64,000 bases of DNA from assembly GCF_013294005.1 (NCBI RefSeq), contig NZ_JABSNK010000010.1, positions 51,336 through 115,335 of the forward strand, given 5' to 3'. Shown here in pieces: positions 47,072 through 55,846 of this stretch (position 1 is its first letter; each line of letters begins with the position of its first letter). A program made the translations under genes and the position numbers. This stretch comes from Flavobacterium gelidicaeli. GTDB lineage: Bacteria > Bacteroidota > Bacteroidia > Flavobacteriales > Flavobacteriaceae. A model generated the notes under the pieces. It was not told the DNA's origin. It saw only the letters and a program-made list of their open reading frames with translations, and ran no database searches.

Positions 47072-47400
47072 TTATTATTTTTATTTTTTTGAATTTCTAA
47101 AGAGACTTTAGCCCAAGCAATAACTTGGTTAGCATCTTCCAGAATTTCGATAGGAACTTCATAAAAAGAAGCGACCACACTGTTATTTTTAAAAAGTTTT
47201 AAAGCTTCAGAACCAGCTGCTAGATAGTCCGCTTTATTGTTTTCATCTACTTTGAAATAGAGTACTTCTTTTGAAACAATTCCGAACATCAATTCGTCTG
47301 CATACAGACCTATACAACCGAACATTCGTTTGCAATGAATCATTTTCCAATTGGACAATTGATCCAAAATAAAGTCTAAATAATCAGTTGAAGCAGCCAT
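47068..47400 (-). CDS. TfoX/Sxy N-terminal-domain protein
   Basis: 110 residues. MIHCKRMFGCIGLYADELMFGIVSKEVLYFKVDE is the TfoX N-terminal domain pattern. The domain alone is common in bacteria without competence roles. It lies 6 bp after the dehalogenase-like gene and overlaps the next gene by 4 bp. Confidence 0.85.
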   Translation of the reverse strand: MAASTDYLDFILDQLSNWKMIHCKRMFGCIGLYADELMFGIVSKEVLYFKVDENNKADYLAAGSEALKLFKNNSVVASFYEVPIEILEDANQVIAWAKVSLEIQKNKNNK

Positions 47401-47406
47401 TTGTAT

Positions 47407-48351
47407 TTATTTTGATTCTAAATTTTTCAGCATTCTTCGTAAAGATAACACAAAACTCTCGGGACTATCTTCTTGTGTAAAATGACCCGCTTCAGGAAGT
47501 AATTGCACGGCTGCATCAGGAAAAATAGAACGCCATTTATCTTGAATCTCTTTAGAAGCAACAACGTCATCTTTTAATCCGAAAATAAGTTCAACAGGCT
47601 TTTCTTGAAGTGTGCTTAATTTCCCTTCTAATTCTTCAAGCCAATCAGCTGCCAAGGTAATTTCTGCCGGAAAAACAGCGGTTCCTTTTCTAGACTCTTT
47701 GGTTGGAAAAGCCATTGAATATGCATCTGTAATGGCTTTGTTACTGCTTGATTTGGAATTAATCGAGCCTTGCATTAATGTAGTTGCAAAAAAGTTTTCG
47801 TCTATAATTTTTGCTTGCATTTCTGGCGTTCTCATGTACATGGAGAATTCGACCATTTTACCTTCCGCTTTCCAAGCCCAAGTATTGCTTATCACAACTC
47901 CCAACACTTTATCAGGATTACTAGTAGCAACAGATAAACCTGTTGGACCTCCCCAATCTTGAACAACAATAATAAACTTATCTAGTTTTAAATGTTCAAA
48001 AAGAAGAGCACTAATCCATTGTGCATGCTCTTGTGGCGTAAAACCATAATTTGCTGGTGTGTCCGAAAAACCAAAACCAGGTAAATCATAAGCGATTACT
48101 CTAGCTTCACCAGAAAGTTCTTTAATAATATTTCGATTCAAAAAAGACCAATCTGGGTTTCCGTGCGTCAATACAATCGGAATTCCTTCGCCTTCATCAA
48201 TATAATGCATAGAAACTCCGTCTCTTTCGAACCAATTACTTTGAAAAGGATATTCCGTTTTATCCACTATAAAAGGTCGCTGCTTTTTGTTGTTTCTATC
48301 TCTATTGAAAATTACCGGATCAGGTATTTGAGTGTTTATTTTGTTTTCCAT
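47407..48351 (-). CDS. Haloalkane dehalogenase-like alpha/beta hydrolase
   Basis: 314 residues: VLTHGNPDWSFLNRN, nucleophile elbow VVQDWGGPTGLSVA (Asp nucleophile) and late His in EAGHFTQEDSPE are the haloalkane-dehalogenase layout. First gene of the minus-strand group that includes the paralogue at 41356. Confidence 0.92.
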   Translation of the reverse strand: MENKINTQIPDPVIFNRDRNNKKQRPFIVDKTEYPFQSNWFERDGVSMHYIDEGEGIPIVLTHGNPDWSFLNRNIIKELSGEARVIAYDLPGFGFSDTPANYGFTPQEHAQWISALLFEHLKLDKFIIVVQDWGGPTGLSVATSNPDKVLGVVISNTWAWKAEGKMVEFSMYMRTPEMQAKIIDENFFATTLMQGSINSKSSSNKAITDAYSMAFPTKESRKGTAVFPAEITLAADWLEELEGKLSTLQEKPVELIFGLKDDVVASKEIQDKWRSIFPDAAVQLLPEAGHFTQEDSPESFVLSLRRMLKNLESK

Positions 48352-48589
48352 GGTATTTTTATTTAATGTAAATGGTTATTTCTTTGCTGATTTTATAATT
48401 TAAATCTATAAACAAACGCTAACAATTTGTCTAGCACAAAGATAAGCAACACTATAGACTCAAAATTTATACTAATTCTTGAATGTTGTATACTTTTTAA
48501 GGAACGCAGTTGCAACGCTGTAATCTAGATCGTATTTAATTCACTACGAGTTAGTTACTGTATAATAGTAATTCATCATTTACCGATAA

Positions 48590-48624
48590 TAAAAAAGCTG
48601 AGACTATTTTTGTAATAATCTCAG
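48590..48624 (-). terminator. Minus-strand terminator
   Basis: An 11-bp stem (48598-48608 with 48614-48624, one mismatch) followed on the minus strand by GCTTTTTTATT. It terminates the operon 50915 to 48696. The rest of the 344-bp gap holds sequence at 48626-48690 related to the tail of the dispersed repeat. Confidence 0.75.
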
Positions 48625-48695
48625 TGCTCACGATGTAATTGAATTTTGAAAATCGAATTCGGAATTATACTTTAGGGATTGGGCTATTAAGTTGA

Positions 48696-49598
48696 TTATT
48701 TTTTTTGATATAACATTTTTGCACTTCCTAACAGGTAATTTCTCCATCCAAAATTAGGATAGGCTTTATCCATTTTCTGAATGAATTCTTCTTCATTCTT
48801 AGCCGAAGAAAGTAGTCCTTTCATTTCTTTAAGATAGTTAATTTTAAGGGTCACATCTCCCGAAGTTTCCGGTGCACTGTGTGAAGAAAAATAGGTGGTA
48901 TAGCCTTTTTCTTGAAAAGCAGTAAGCTCTTTAATTACCGTATCTATAAATTTAGTATTGAAAATCATAGTATGGTTGTCGTGCCCAACCATATGTAAGT
49001 GAACCGCCTTTATTTCTGGCATTTCTACATCAAAACCAAAACCGGTAGGCGTAATAATAAAAGGAATCCCTGAAATCTCTTGAGCTCCCGCCTTTAATAA
49101 ATCGGTTGGTACAATTGTAGTTTCGTCAAGATCTTGTCCTGAGACTTTTTTCAAGACAGATAGCGATTCATTTCCGGAATTCTTCATATAATCCAAAGAT
49201 TCTTGATTAGAATAGATATGATTGAATTTTAGCTTGTCAGTATCAAAAAAGTGCTTTCCAATTAAATGATACGAAACCATTACATCAATATCTTTGTAAC
49301 CCAAGCCAACAATATAATCCACTAGTTCCTTGTAATTATCTTTCATTGGAGGAGTCTCTATTAATACCCCTTTTCCCTTCTTTTCGATAAAAAAAGCGTG
49401 AGTATTAAAAAAGCCTTTCGTTTCATAAACGTGAACTTTCGTTTCTCCGTAATCAAAAATTTGCATAGTACCCTTTTTCAATTGCACTGCTTTTATATTT
49501 TCATTAAAAGCTCGCATACTTGGTTCTTGAGCTGAAACATTCTGAATTCCAAATGATACTATAAATCCGTAAACTATTGCTGTAATTATATTTTTCAT
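48696..49598 (-). CDS. Exported metallo-beta-lactamase-fold-like protein with degenerate metal site
   Basis: 300 residues with a signal peptide (ending NVSAQE). The strand pattern (KVHVYETKGFFNTHAFFIEKKGKGVLIETPP) resembles MBL-fold hydrolases, but the HxHxDH motif is replaced by SYHLIGKHFFD, and later ligands appear as HLHMVGHDNHT. It is therefore probably a divergent or inactive member. It ends the operon starting with the nitroreductase. Confidence 0.7.
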   Translation of the reverse strand: MKNIITAIVYGFIVSFGIQNVSAQEPSMRAFNENIKAVQLKKGTMQIFDYGETKVHVYETKGFFNTHAFFIEKKGKGVLIETPPMKDNYKELVDYIVGLGYKDIDVMVSYHLIGKHFFDTDKLKFNHIYSNQESLDYMKNSGNESLSVLKKVSGQDLDETTIVPTDLLKAGAQEISGIPFIITPTGFGFDVEMPEIKAVHLHMVGHDNHTMIFNTKFIDTVIKELTAFQEKGYTTYFSSHSAPETSGDVTLKINYLKEMKGLLSSAKNEEEFIQKMDKAYPNFGWRNYLLGSAKMLYQKK

Positions 49599-49609
49599 CT
49601 TTAACTAAA

Positions 49610-50233
49610 TTATATTTCTGTTACAAAATTCATGTATTGTTTTAAATCTCCATCTACCGCTTCCTCCAATAATTTTCCTGTTTTCATGGCGTACGGTTGA
49701 TGAAAATGAATGTCCCAAACATCAGATTCTTTTCTCCAATGCTCATAAACAGCCAAAGTATCTTCTTGCCCATCAACAGTGTATAAATCGAACAGGATGT
49801 TTCCTTCTTCCTCTTTTCGAGTGTTGGTAATATGATCTTCAAATTGGGCTAGAATTTGCTTTCTATAAGCTGGATCGAACTTAAAGATGAAGAAAATGAT
49901 GAACAGTTCGTCATCTGCATTTGCAGATTTAGAACGATCTGGTAACGGGTTTGTATCTCCTAAAAAATAAAAATCGGGTGCCGTTGCCAAGGCTGTTTGG
50001 CCTATTTGCATTAACTTTTGCGTATGAGGCTCTTTGTCATGAGATTCGATGGCTGCTTTGTCTGCCCAACGTTCGTACACAAAAAACACATTGGAATCAG
50101 CTTTCGATACAAAAACTTTAATTTCGTGATTTCCAGCTTCTTTTTGTGTTGCCGCTTGCGCTTCTTTTAAAGTTGCTGCAAAACTAGTTGCGTGTTCTGG
50201 TTTTGCGGTGAATTTTACTATGGTGCTTTTCAT
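49610..50233 (-). CDS. Tandem antibiotic-biosynthesis-monooxygenase (ABM) domain protein
   Basis: 207 residues forming two dimeric-alpha/beta-barrel ABM domains. The first (about 1-95) has FTAKPEHATSFAATLKEAQAATQKEAGNHEIKV and VFFVYERWADKAAIESHDKEPH. The second (about 105-205) has EGNILFDLYTVDG and LAVYEHWRKESDVWDIHFHQ. Such proteins oxidise quinone-like compounds. Downstream of the nitroreductase gene in an HxlR-type operon, this fits quinone or electrophile detoxification. Confidence 0.88.
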   Translation of the reverse strand: MKSTIVKFTAKPEHATSFAATLKEAQAATQKEAGNHEIKVFVSKADSNVFFVYERWADKAAIESHDKEPHTQKLMQIGQTALATAPDFYFLGDTNPLPDRSKSANADDELFIIFFIFKFDPAYRKQILAQFEDHITNTRKEEEGNILFDLYTVDGQEDTLAVYEHWRKESDVWDIHFHQPYAMKTGKLLEEAVDGDLKQYMNFVTEI

Positions 50234-50261
50234 GATGTTTTTTTTTTGATTTAAAAATTAC

Positions 50262-50915
50262 TTATAAGATGGTGATTACTTCTTCCTCTGAAAATCTAGA
50301 TTTTGGAAGGCTTGCATTAAAATCAGTATCTTTTCTATATCCCAAAGACACTACAGCTAAAGCAGTATATCCTTTTTCACGTAAACCAAACTCTTCGTCT
50401 AAAGCTTTTACATCTACACCTTCCATTGGGCAAGCGTCAATTCCTAATGCAGCAACTCCTAATAAAAGGGAACCCATATTTAAATACACTTGTTTTTCCA
50501 TCCAATGTGGTGAATCTTTAAGGTCGTATTTATGAATATCTGCAAACAACATACGCCCACCGTGCATTTGGTCTTTAAATTGTTGAGCCGCAAAACGACC
50601 GTCTTTATCTTCTTGTTCTAAAATGCTATTCATATAGGCATCGTCTGCATTTGTGCGCGCTGCAATAACAATTACGTGAGACGCATCTAAAACCTTTGGT
50701 GTATTAAAATGATAGAAACCTTGAGTTCCTTTTGCAATACGTTCTTTTCCTGCTGCAGTGTCTGCAATTAAAAAATGCCAAGGTTGTAAGTTTACACTTG
50801 AAGGGCTCAAACGCAATACATCTTTTACTTGTTGGAAATCTGCCTCTGAGATCTTTTTAGTAGCATCAAATTCTTTTACTGAGTAGCGGTTGTTCAAAAT
50901 TGTAGTTAAGTTCAT
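50262..50915 (-). CDS. NAD(P)H-dependent nitroreductase (NfsB-like)
   Basis: 217 residues: NNRYSVKEFDATKKI at the N-terminus, LSPSSVNLQPWHFLI for FMN binding, and AALGIDACPMEGVD near the end are typical of oxygen-insensitive nitroreductases. It reduces quinones or nitroaromatics with NAD(P)H. Its first 25 codons are also found, broken, at 54524-54622. The promoter at 50961-50991 lies in the region shared with the divergent hxlR gene. Confidence 0.92.
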   Translation of the reverse strand: MNLTTILNNRYSVKEFDATKKISEADFQQVKDVLRLSPSSVNLQPWHFLIADTAAGKERIAKGTQGFYHFNTPKVLDASHVIVIAARTNADDAYMNSILEQEDKDGRFAAQQFKDQMHGGRMLFADIHKYDLKDSPHWMEKQVYLNMGSLLLGVAALGIDACPMEGVDVKALDEEFGLREKGYTALAVVSLGYRKDTDFNASLPKSRFSEEEVITIL

Positions 50916-50960
50916 GTTTTTATATTTAGTAGATTATTTATACTATCATTTTTATAGTGG

Positions 50961-50991
50961 CAAAAGTATGTATAGTTTACAATGTACACAA
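50961..50991 (-). promoter_or_regulatory. Flavobacterial-type promoter of the nitroreductase operon
   Basis: Read on the minus strand: TTG at 50991-50989, 20-nt spacer, TACTTTTG at 50968-50961, which fits the TAnnTTTG -7 consensus of Bacteroidota sigma-A. In the duplicated copy (near 54670) the box reads TACTTTCT and no longer fits. Confidence 0.7.
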
Positions 50992-51063
50992 TAACGGTCA
51001 TAAAGTATAGTATAAAATAAATTTTTAACTAGCTATATTTCAATTGTTTAAAAAATAAAAATA

Positions 51064-51082
51064 AACTATAAAAAATATAGTT
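51064..51082. promoter_or_regulatory. Palindrome overlapping the hxlR -33 element (putative operator)
   Basis: AACTATA-(5 nt)-TATAGTT, perfect in its arms. Its right arm overlaps the TTG of the hxlR promoter. It is a good candidate site for the HxlR protein, which binds palindromes of this size. A version with a shorter spacer is found near 54774-54790. Confidence 0.55.
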
Positions 51083-51111
51083 GCACACTAATAAATAGCG
51101 TTATATATTTG
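51081..51111 (+). promoter_or_regulatory. Flavobacterial-type promoter of hxlR copy 1
   Basis: TTG at 51081-51083, 20-nt spacer, TATATTTG at 51104-51111, which matches TAnnTTTG. The start codon is 30 bp downstream (51141). In copy 2 the same box reads TATCTTTT, lacking the final G. Confidence 0.75.
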
Positions 51112-51140
51112 CACATTATAACATATATAAATAAGCAGTT

Positions 51141-51527
51141 ATGGACAGAAAAGAACTTTTCGAAAAAAAGCCAAAAATAAAGATCAACGACAAAATATCG
51201 TGGTGTCCTACTAGTGCAGCAATGGAATTAATAGGCGGGAAGTGGAAAAGTGTAATCCTTACTCATTTGATTAGTGGCACGAAACGCTACAACGAATTAC
51301 GCAAAGAAATTCCGGGAATCACGGAGCGAACCTTGAGTTTGCAACTCAAACAATTGGAAGAAGATGATATCGTGAACAGAAAAGTTTTTACCAAAAAACC
51401 ACCTTTAAAAGTAGAATATACCTTAACCGAATTTGGTCAAACTCTCGTTCCTATTTTAAACCTTATTATCGAATGGGGCCTTATGGCAGCAGAAACCAAA
51501 GGAGAGTTTGTTTTTGACGAAGAGTAA
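51141..51527 (+). CDS. HxlR-family transcriptional regulator (copy 1)
   Basis: 128 residues. Winged-helix HxlR pattern: SWCPTSAAMELIGGKWKSVIL, GTKRYNELRKEIPGITERTLSLQLKQLEED and VEYTLTEFG. The Cys in SWCP is at the conserved N-terminal position used by redox/electrophile-sensing members (YodB, HypR). Divergent from the nitroreductase/ABM operon, so the likely role is control of it. Duplicated at 54849-55214. Confidence 0.93.
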   Translation: MDRKELFEKKPKIKINDKISWCPTSAAMELIGGKWKSVILTHLISGTKRYNELRKEIPGITERTLSLQLKQLEEDDIVNRKVFTKKPPLKVEYTLTEFGQTLVPILNLIIEWGLMAAETKGEFVFDEE

Positions 51528-51654
51528 CTATTTGGGAAGCGTTAAATATGCTCTTGCCTAACTATTGTAAACAAAAACAAAATATTTAGGATCGCGTACC
51601 ATCTCATGGCTCGTAAAAAAGATTTGTTGCTGTCTGTGAAAAATGATTTAATCC

Positions 51655-51870
51655 AACATCTGAGCAAATCTACCTAGTTTGTCATTCTGCAAGAATCTTA
51701 CACACGCATACACAACGAGCATTCGCAATCAGGGGCATTGCGGGGAACGTGGCAATTACGTACGGTGCGTCAGTTTTTATTGAGTTGCAGATTTGATTTT
51801 AAAGGACTATTATTGGTACTTGCTACTATCTAAAAATGGATTTAGCTACTGCAATTGTCAATAGGAATGG
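51655..51870 (+). repeat. Dispersed ~220-bp repeat, copy 2
   Basis: Begins near AGCAAATCTACCTAGTTTGT (51662) and contains CATACACAACGAGCATTCGC, a slightly diverged GAACGTGGCAATTACGTACG and TTTTAAAGGACTATTATTGG. It ends at about 51870, beside a DUF445 relic. Its right part matches copy 1 (AATTGTCAATAGGAATGGG) rather than copies 3 and 4. Confidence 0.85.
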
Positions 51871-51974
51871 GGGGCAAAGTAGGGAACGATTTGCAGTTCA
51901 TTCGACTCAATGGTGCTGTTGTTGGTGGTTTGGTTGGTATTCTAATTGCTGTTGTTAAACTGGCTTTACGATAA
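51867..51974 (+). pseudogene. C-terminal relic of a DUF445-family membrane protein
   Basis: The frame reads VGNDLQFIRLNG then AVVGGLVGILIAVVKLALR and a stop at 51972-51974. This matches the conserved C-terminus of DUF445 proteins (DLQxIRxNG-x-VGGLxG, then a membrane helix). The rest of the gene is missing, replaced upstream by the dispersed repeat. Confidence 0.65.
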
Positions 51975-51999
51975 GTTAAAAGCTTGTTGGTACTGTTAA

Positions 52000-52330
52000 A
52001 AGCATGAAAAACACAGTCGGCATTAGGTTTTGCTTTCAATGAACTTCCATCTAGTTTGTCTCGCTGAAAGTGGATATGCAAATAAAAAGTGGAGTTTAAG
52101 TTAGGCGAGATTTTTGTAATTATTTGATTGTTAAATTCCTTTATTGTCATATATTCTAAAGCTGAATGTCTTCTTTTTTGATTAAACCATACTTCAATTT
52201 ATTCAAAAACTTAAAGTTTCATTTGTTCTTTAGATATCAGCTTATTGCCGTAAATTAATTTTGTTTTTAATGATTTAAAGAAATTTTCAGCTACTGCATT
52301 GTCTCATCAATTTCGTCTATTAGCAAAAAG
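52000..52330 (-). pseudogene. IS3-family transposase C-terminal relic
   Basis: On the minus strand, between about 52304 and 52140, the frame reads DNAVAENFFKSLKTKLIYGN and IEVWFNQKRRHSALEYMTIKE. This is the IS3/IS150 OrfB end with the DDE Glu in AENFFKSLK. Two in-frame stops (after QMKL and VFE) show decay. Sequence out to about 52000 (STFYLHIHFQRD when translated) probably includes the IS end. Confidence 0.85.
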
Positions 52331-52504
52331 TATTATGGTAAAAGATTTTCGCAAATCAATCGCGTTTTAAACCGCTAAGAAATAAAAAATAGAGAAACCT
52401 TCTTGTTTTTCATTTGAATAATTTATTAATACCCTTATGTTTAAATTCGATGCAGCCTAAACAATGATTATTCGAGATTAATCGAGTAATGATTTTGTTT
52501 TTAT
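52331..52504. other. Short unassigned stretch
   Basis: AT-rich gap between the IS3 relic and the histidine kinase gene. Nothing recognisable. Confidence 0.3.
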
Positions 52505-54238
52505 TTAGAGTGTTTTAGGGTTGTATTGCTTAAGGATTGTTTTTAATAAAGCATTAATTTCAAATGGTTTTGTTACAAAATCATTCATACCTGCATTCAT
52601 ACATTCCGATAATTCTTTTTCTCCTACATTGGCAGTTAATGCGATAATTGGTATGTTTTTTTTGTTTTCATCTTCAAGCTTTCGCACGTGACTGGTAGCG
52701 GTCATACCATCCATAACAGGCATAATAACATCCATTAATATTAAATCATATTGGTTTTCTTTAATTAGATTTAATGCCTCAAGACCGTTTTTTGCAGTAG
52801 TAAAATGACAGTTCTTTAATTTGTTCTTTAACTGTTTTTCTAAAACTAATAAGTTTATTTTATTGTCGTCAACCAAAAGAATATGTATTGCCGTGTCTTG
52901 AAAACTATTTTCGATTTTTGCTGAATTAGTGGCATTATTTTCTATAACTGGCAATGGGATTGTAATATAAAATGTCGTGCCTTTATTTGGTTTAGAATCA
53001 AATTTAATGCTTCCGTTCATCAGGTCAATTAATCCTTTAGAAATGTTTAATCCCAGTCCTACACTGTTTGTGGAAGTATTTGAAGTGGCATATTTTTTAA
53101 AAAGTTTTTCGCCTAGTTCTTTATCAAATCCTTTTCCAGTATCAGAAATAGTAATTTGAAGTTCGAATTTATTCTTGTTATCTGGATCGTAATTTCCATT
53201 TACCAGCATTTTTACCGATCCTTTTTTAGTGTATTCGATGGCATTATTTAAAAGATTCAAAACAATTTGATTGATTCTGTTTTTATCTCCATAAACAAAA
53301 TCAGGAATGTTGTTTGCAGTTTGAATTTCAAATGTTAAGCCCTTTTCTAATGCGAGTCTTTCATTCATTTTGAATAATGAATTTAAGGCAATACTTAAAT
53401 TAAACTCTGAATATTGTAAAGAGAAAACACCGTCGTTTAGTTTGGTAAAATCTAATATGTTATTTACTAAAGCTAATAGATGATTAGAGGAATAGTCCAT
53501 TAGTTCCAAGAGGTCTTGATCTTCCTCACTTTGTATGTTGTTTTTTAATATATCTGAAATTCCTTTAATTGCGTTTAATGGAGTCCTTATTTCATGACTC
53601 ATTATTGCAAAAAAAAATTCCTTATTAATTTGTAATTTCTTCAGTTCTACTCGAGATTCTTCTAATTCAAGATTTTTAGCTTTTAAGTCATCTATAACGT
53701 ATTTTACTATGTTTGTTTTTGCGGTAAGTAAAACAATCATAAAGATCATCATCATTAATACAATAAAATAAAAAAATAGAGTGGTAAAATTATTTTCAAA
53801 ATATTTTGCATTTCCATAATCGAATCCAAAGAAATCATAATACAATATAATTGATACAATTGCCACTATAAAGAGGCATAAAAATAATAATAATTTATAA
53901 TGCCGAATTATGATAAGTAAAACGATAGGCATTAAATAGAGTAAAACAATAACACTAAAAGATTTTCCATACAATAAAAAAGAAAATGTATAATAAACTA
54001 ATATAAAAAAAACGGATACTATCGCTTTTTGATTAAAACTAAGGCTTTTTGAATTTGAAAAGTACAAAAACAAGGCGATAATGACTAAGCTACCCCAAGC
54101 AGAATAGGTTAGTTTAAAGTAAAAAAGGAATGTGGTTACAATTAGAAATTGTATCGCAAAAAAAATAAAACTAAATTTATTTATTTTACTAAACTTATAC
54201 ATGTTTTTAGCATTTGTAGAAGAGAGGGTACTGTTCAT
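52505..54238 (-). CDS. Hybrid sensor histidine kinase with receiver domain
   Basis: 577 residues. About six membrane helices (residues 20-175) are followed by HisKA (phospho-His in AIMSHEIRTPLN), HATPase (N-box QIVLNLLNNAIEY, G-box DTGKGF and SVGLGLNIS) and a C-terminal receiver with phospho-Asp in YDLILMDVIMPVMDG. The sensor is an MHYT/7TM-like membrane part with no obvious extracytoplasmic domain. It lies alone, between the two copies of the duplicated hxlR region. Confidence 0.93.
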   Translation of the reverse strand: MNSTLSSTNAKNMYKFSKINKFSFIFFAIQFLIVTTFLFYFKLTYSAWGSLVIIALFLYFSNSKSLSFNQKAIVSVFFILVYYTFSFLLYGKSFSVIVLLYLMPIVLLIIIRHYKLLLFLCLFIVAIVSIILYYDFFGFDYGNAKYFENNFTTLFFYFIVLMMMIFMIVLLTAKTNIVKYVIDDLKAKNLELEESRVELKKLQINKEFFFAIMSHEIRTPLNAIKGISDILKNNIQSEEDQDLLELMDYSSNHLLALVNNILDFTKLNDGVFSLQYSEFNLSIALNSLFKMNERLALEKGLTFEIQTANNIPDFVYGDKNRINQIVLNLLNNAIEYTKKGSVKMLVNGNYDPDNKNKFELQITISDTGKGFDKELGEKLFKKYATSNTSTNSVGLGLNISKGLIDLMNGSIKFDSKPNKGTTFYITIPLPVIENNATNSAKIENSFQDTAIHILLVDDNKINLLVLEKQLKNKLKNCHFTTAKNGLEALNLIKENQYDLILMDVIMPVMDGMTATSHVRKLEDENKKNIPIIALTANVGEKELSECMNAGMNDFVTKPFEINALLKTILKQYNPKTL

Positions 54239-54523
54239 TTAGAAATATTTAGAATATAGGTGATGTGAATCGGTTAGTACACTTTTTTTTAATTACATTT
54301 CTGTCTGTAAGATGCTAAAAAAAAGTGTAAAATAACTACTTTTAATTGTTTTATTTGGGCAATGGGAATTTACCTCTAAAATTATATAAAATATTGGTAA
54401 ATAAAATCTTATTTTAATAATTATTTCAAAAAACATATCGCTTTAACCAATCCTGTCCGAAATAAAATTAAGGCATACGAAAGCCTACCATTTCATTGAG
54501 TTTAGGTGATGAAATGGTAGTTT

Positions 54524-54622
54524 TCTAAAATTGAACCCCTTGTATGTCATCCTCTAAGATCTTCTTAGTAGCATCAAATTCTTTTACTGAGTAGCGGTTG
54601 TTCAAAATTTCGTTTAAAATCA
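54524..54622 (-). pseudogene. Broken 5' end of a nitroreductase gene
   Basis: The minus-strand reading from 54622 gives MILNEILNNRYSVKEFDAT then KKILED and a stop near 54524. Residues 5-22 match the start of the nitroreductase at 50262-50915. It is the left end of the duplicated segment. Confidence 0.85.
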
Positions 54623-54848
54623 TAATTTTAAATTTAGTTGATTATTTATACTATCATTTTTATAGTTGAGAAAGTATGTATAGTTTTCACATTGTGCAAT
54701 AACGGTCAAGAATTATAGTATAAAATAAATTTATAACTAATTGTAAATAAATTATTTGTAAAATAAAAATAAACTATAAAAAATATAGTTGCGAACTAAT
54801 AAATAGCGTTATATCTTTTCGCATTATAACATATATAAATGTGAAGTT

Positions 54849-55214
54849 ATGGACAGAAAAGAACTTTTCGAAAAAAAGCCAAGGATAAAAATCAACGACA
54901 ATATATCGTGGTGTCCTACTAGTGCAGCAATGGAATTAATAGGAGGGAAGTGGAAGAGTGTGATCCTGACCCACTTGATTAGTGGTACCAAGCGCTACAA
55001 CGAATTACGTAAAGAAATTCCAGGAATCACGGAGCGAACCTTGAGTTTGCAACTCAAACAATTGGAAGAAGATGATATCGTGAACAGGAAAGTATTTACA
55101 AAAAAACCACCTTTGCGAGTAGAATATACCTTAACTGAATTTGGTTTAACGTTATCTCCAATTTTAAATTCAATTGTAGAATGGGGACTTATGGCTGCAG
55201 AAACCAAAGGATAG
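54849..55214 (+). CDS. HxlR-family transcriptional regulator (copy 2, slightly truncated)
   Basis: 121 residues, nearly identical to the first 121 residues of the regulator at 51141 (same SWCPTSAAMELIGGKWK and ERTLSLQLKQLEED). It ends at TAG where copy 1 has GAG, so it lacks the last seven residues (EFVFDEE). The -7 promoter box is degraded. It is probably a decaying duplicate, though the winged helix is intact. Confidence 0.88.
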   Translation: MDRKELFEKKPRIKINDNISWCPTSAAMELIGGKWKSVILTHLISGTKRYNELRKEIPGITERTLSLQLKQLEEDDIVNRKVFTKKPPLRVEYTLTEFGLTLSPILNSIVEWGLMAAETKG

Positions 55215-55364
55215 TTTGTTTTTGAAGAATAACGATCTAGGAAGCGTTTAAATAGGCACTTCCTTATCATTCTAAACATAAAACAATATATTTAGGATTA
55301 CATATCATCTCATGCTTCCTAAAAAAAAATATTGATTACTAGGTAAAATGACCTAATCCAACAC

Positions 55365-55590
55365 CTGAGTAAATCCACCCAGTTTGTCATTCTGAAAGAA
55401 TCTCACACACGCATGCACAACGAGCATAAGCAATTTAGGTCATTGCGAGGAACGCGGCAATCACGTACGCTGCATTACTTTTTATTGATTTACAAATTTG
55501 GTTTTGAACAATTGTTATTAGTATTTAATGTAGTCTAGTAACGGATTTAGTTTGCGGGCACAGAATGTAATTCTGCGCTAACAAATTGTT
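55365..55590 (+). repeat. Dispersed ~220-bp repeat, copy 3
   Basis: Core from about 55375 (CCCAGTTTGTCATTCTGAAA) through GAGGAACGCGGCAATCACGT to TTTGGTTTTGAACAATTG. Its tail AGTAACGGATTTAGTTTGCG + GGCACAGAATG matches copy 4, not copies 1 and 2. It continues the duplication of the hxlR region. Confidence 0.85.
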
Positions 55591-55770
55591 GAAACTGCTA
55601 TCATATCTATGCAGTCGGGGCCAGAAAAAACCTGAAAGAATTTTCCAAATACACGAGAACCCTGGAATTATATATACATGGTGTTGGCCGCAGTTTCTAT
55701 TTTTCTAATTATTATTTCTATTAGGCCTTTCTTTCAAATATACTTTTGTTTATGATTTTATTTTTTTAGA

Positions 55771-55811
55771 ATTAAAAAAAATAATCCTTTCATAAAAAAT
55801 GAAAGGATTAT
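55771..55811 (-). terminator. Terminator of the AttH/CrtC-like gene
   Basis: A 13-bp perfect stem (55781-55793 with 55799-55811), 5-base loop, and on the minus strand a following run of T (the plus-strand A-run at 55773-55780). It lies 36 bp past the stop at 55847. Confidence 0.88.
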
Positions 55812-55846
55812 GATCGTAATTGTTTCATTATAATAATCTACTTCTA

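Noticed and set aside
51842..52150. Minus-strand open frame of 102 codons
   Set aside because: It begins in the relic of a transposase and runs antisense over the DUF445 fragment.
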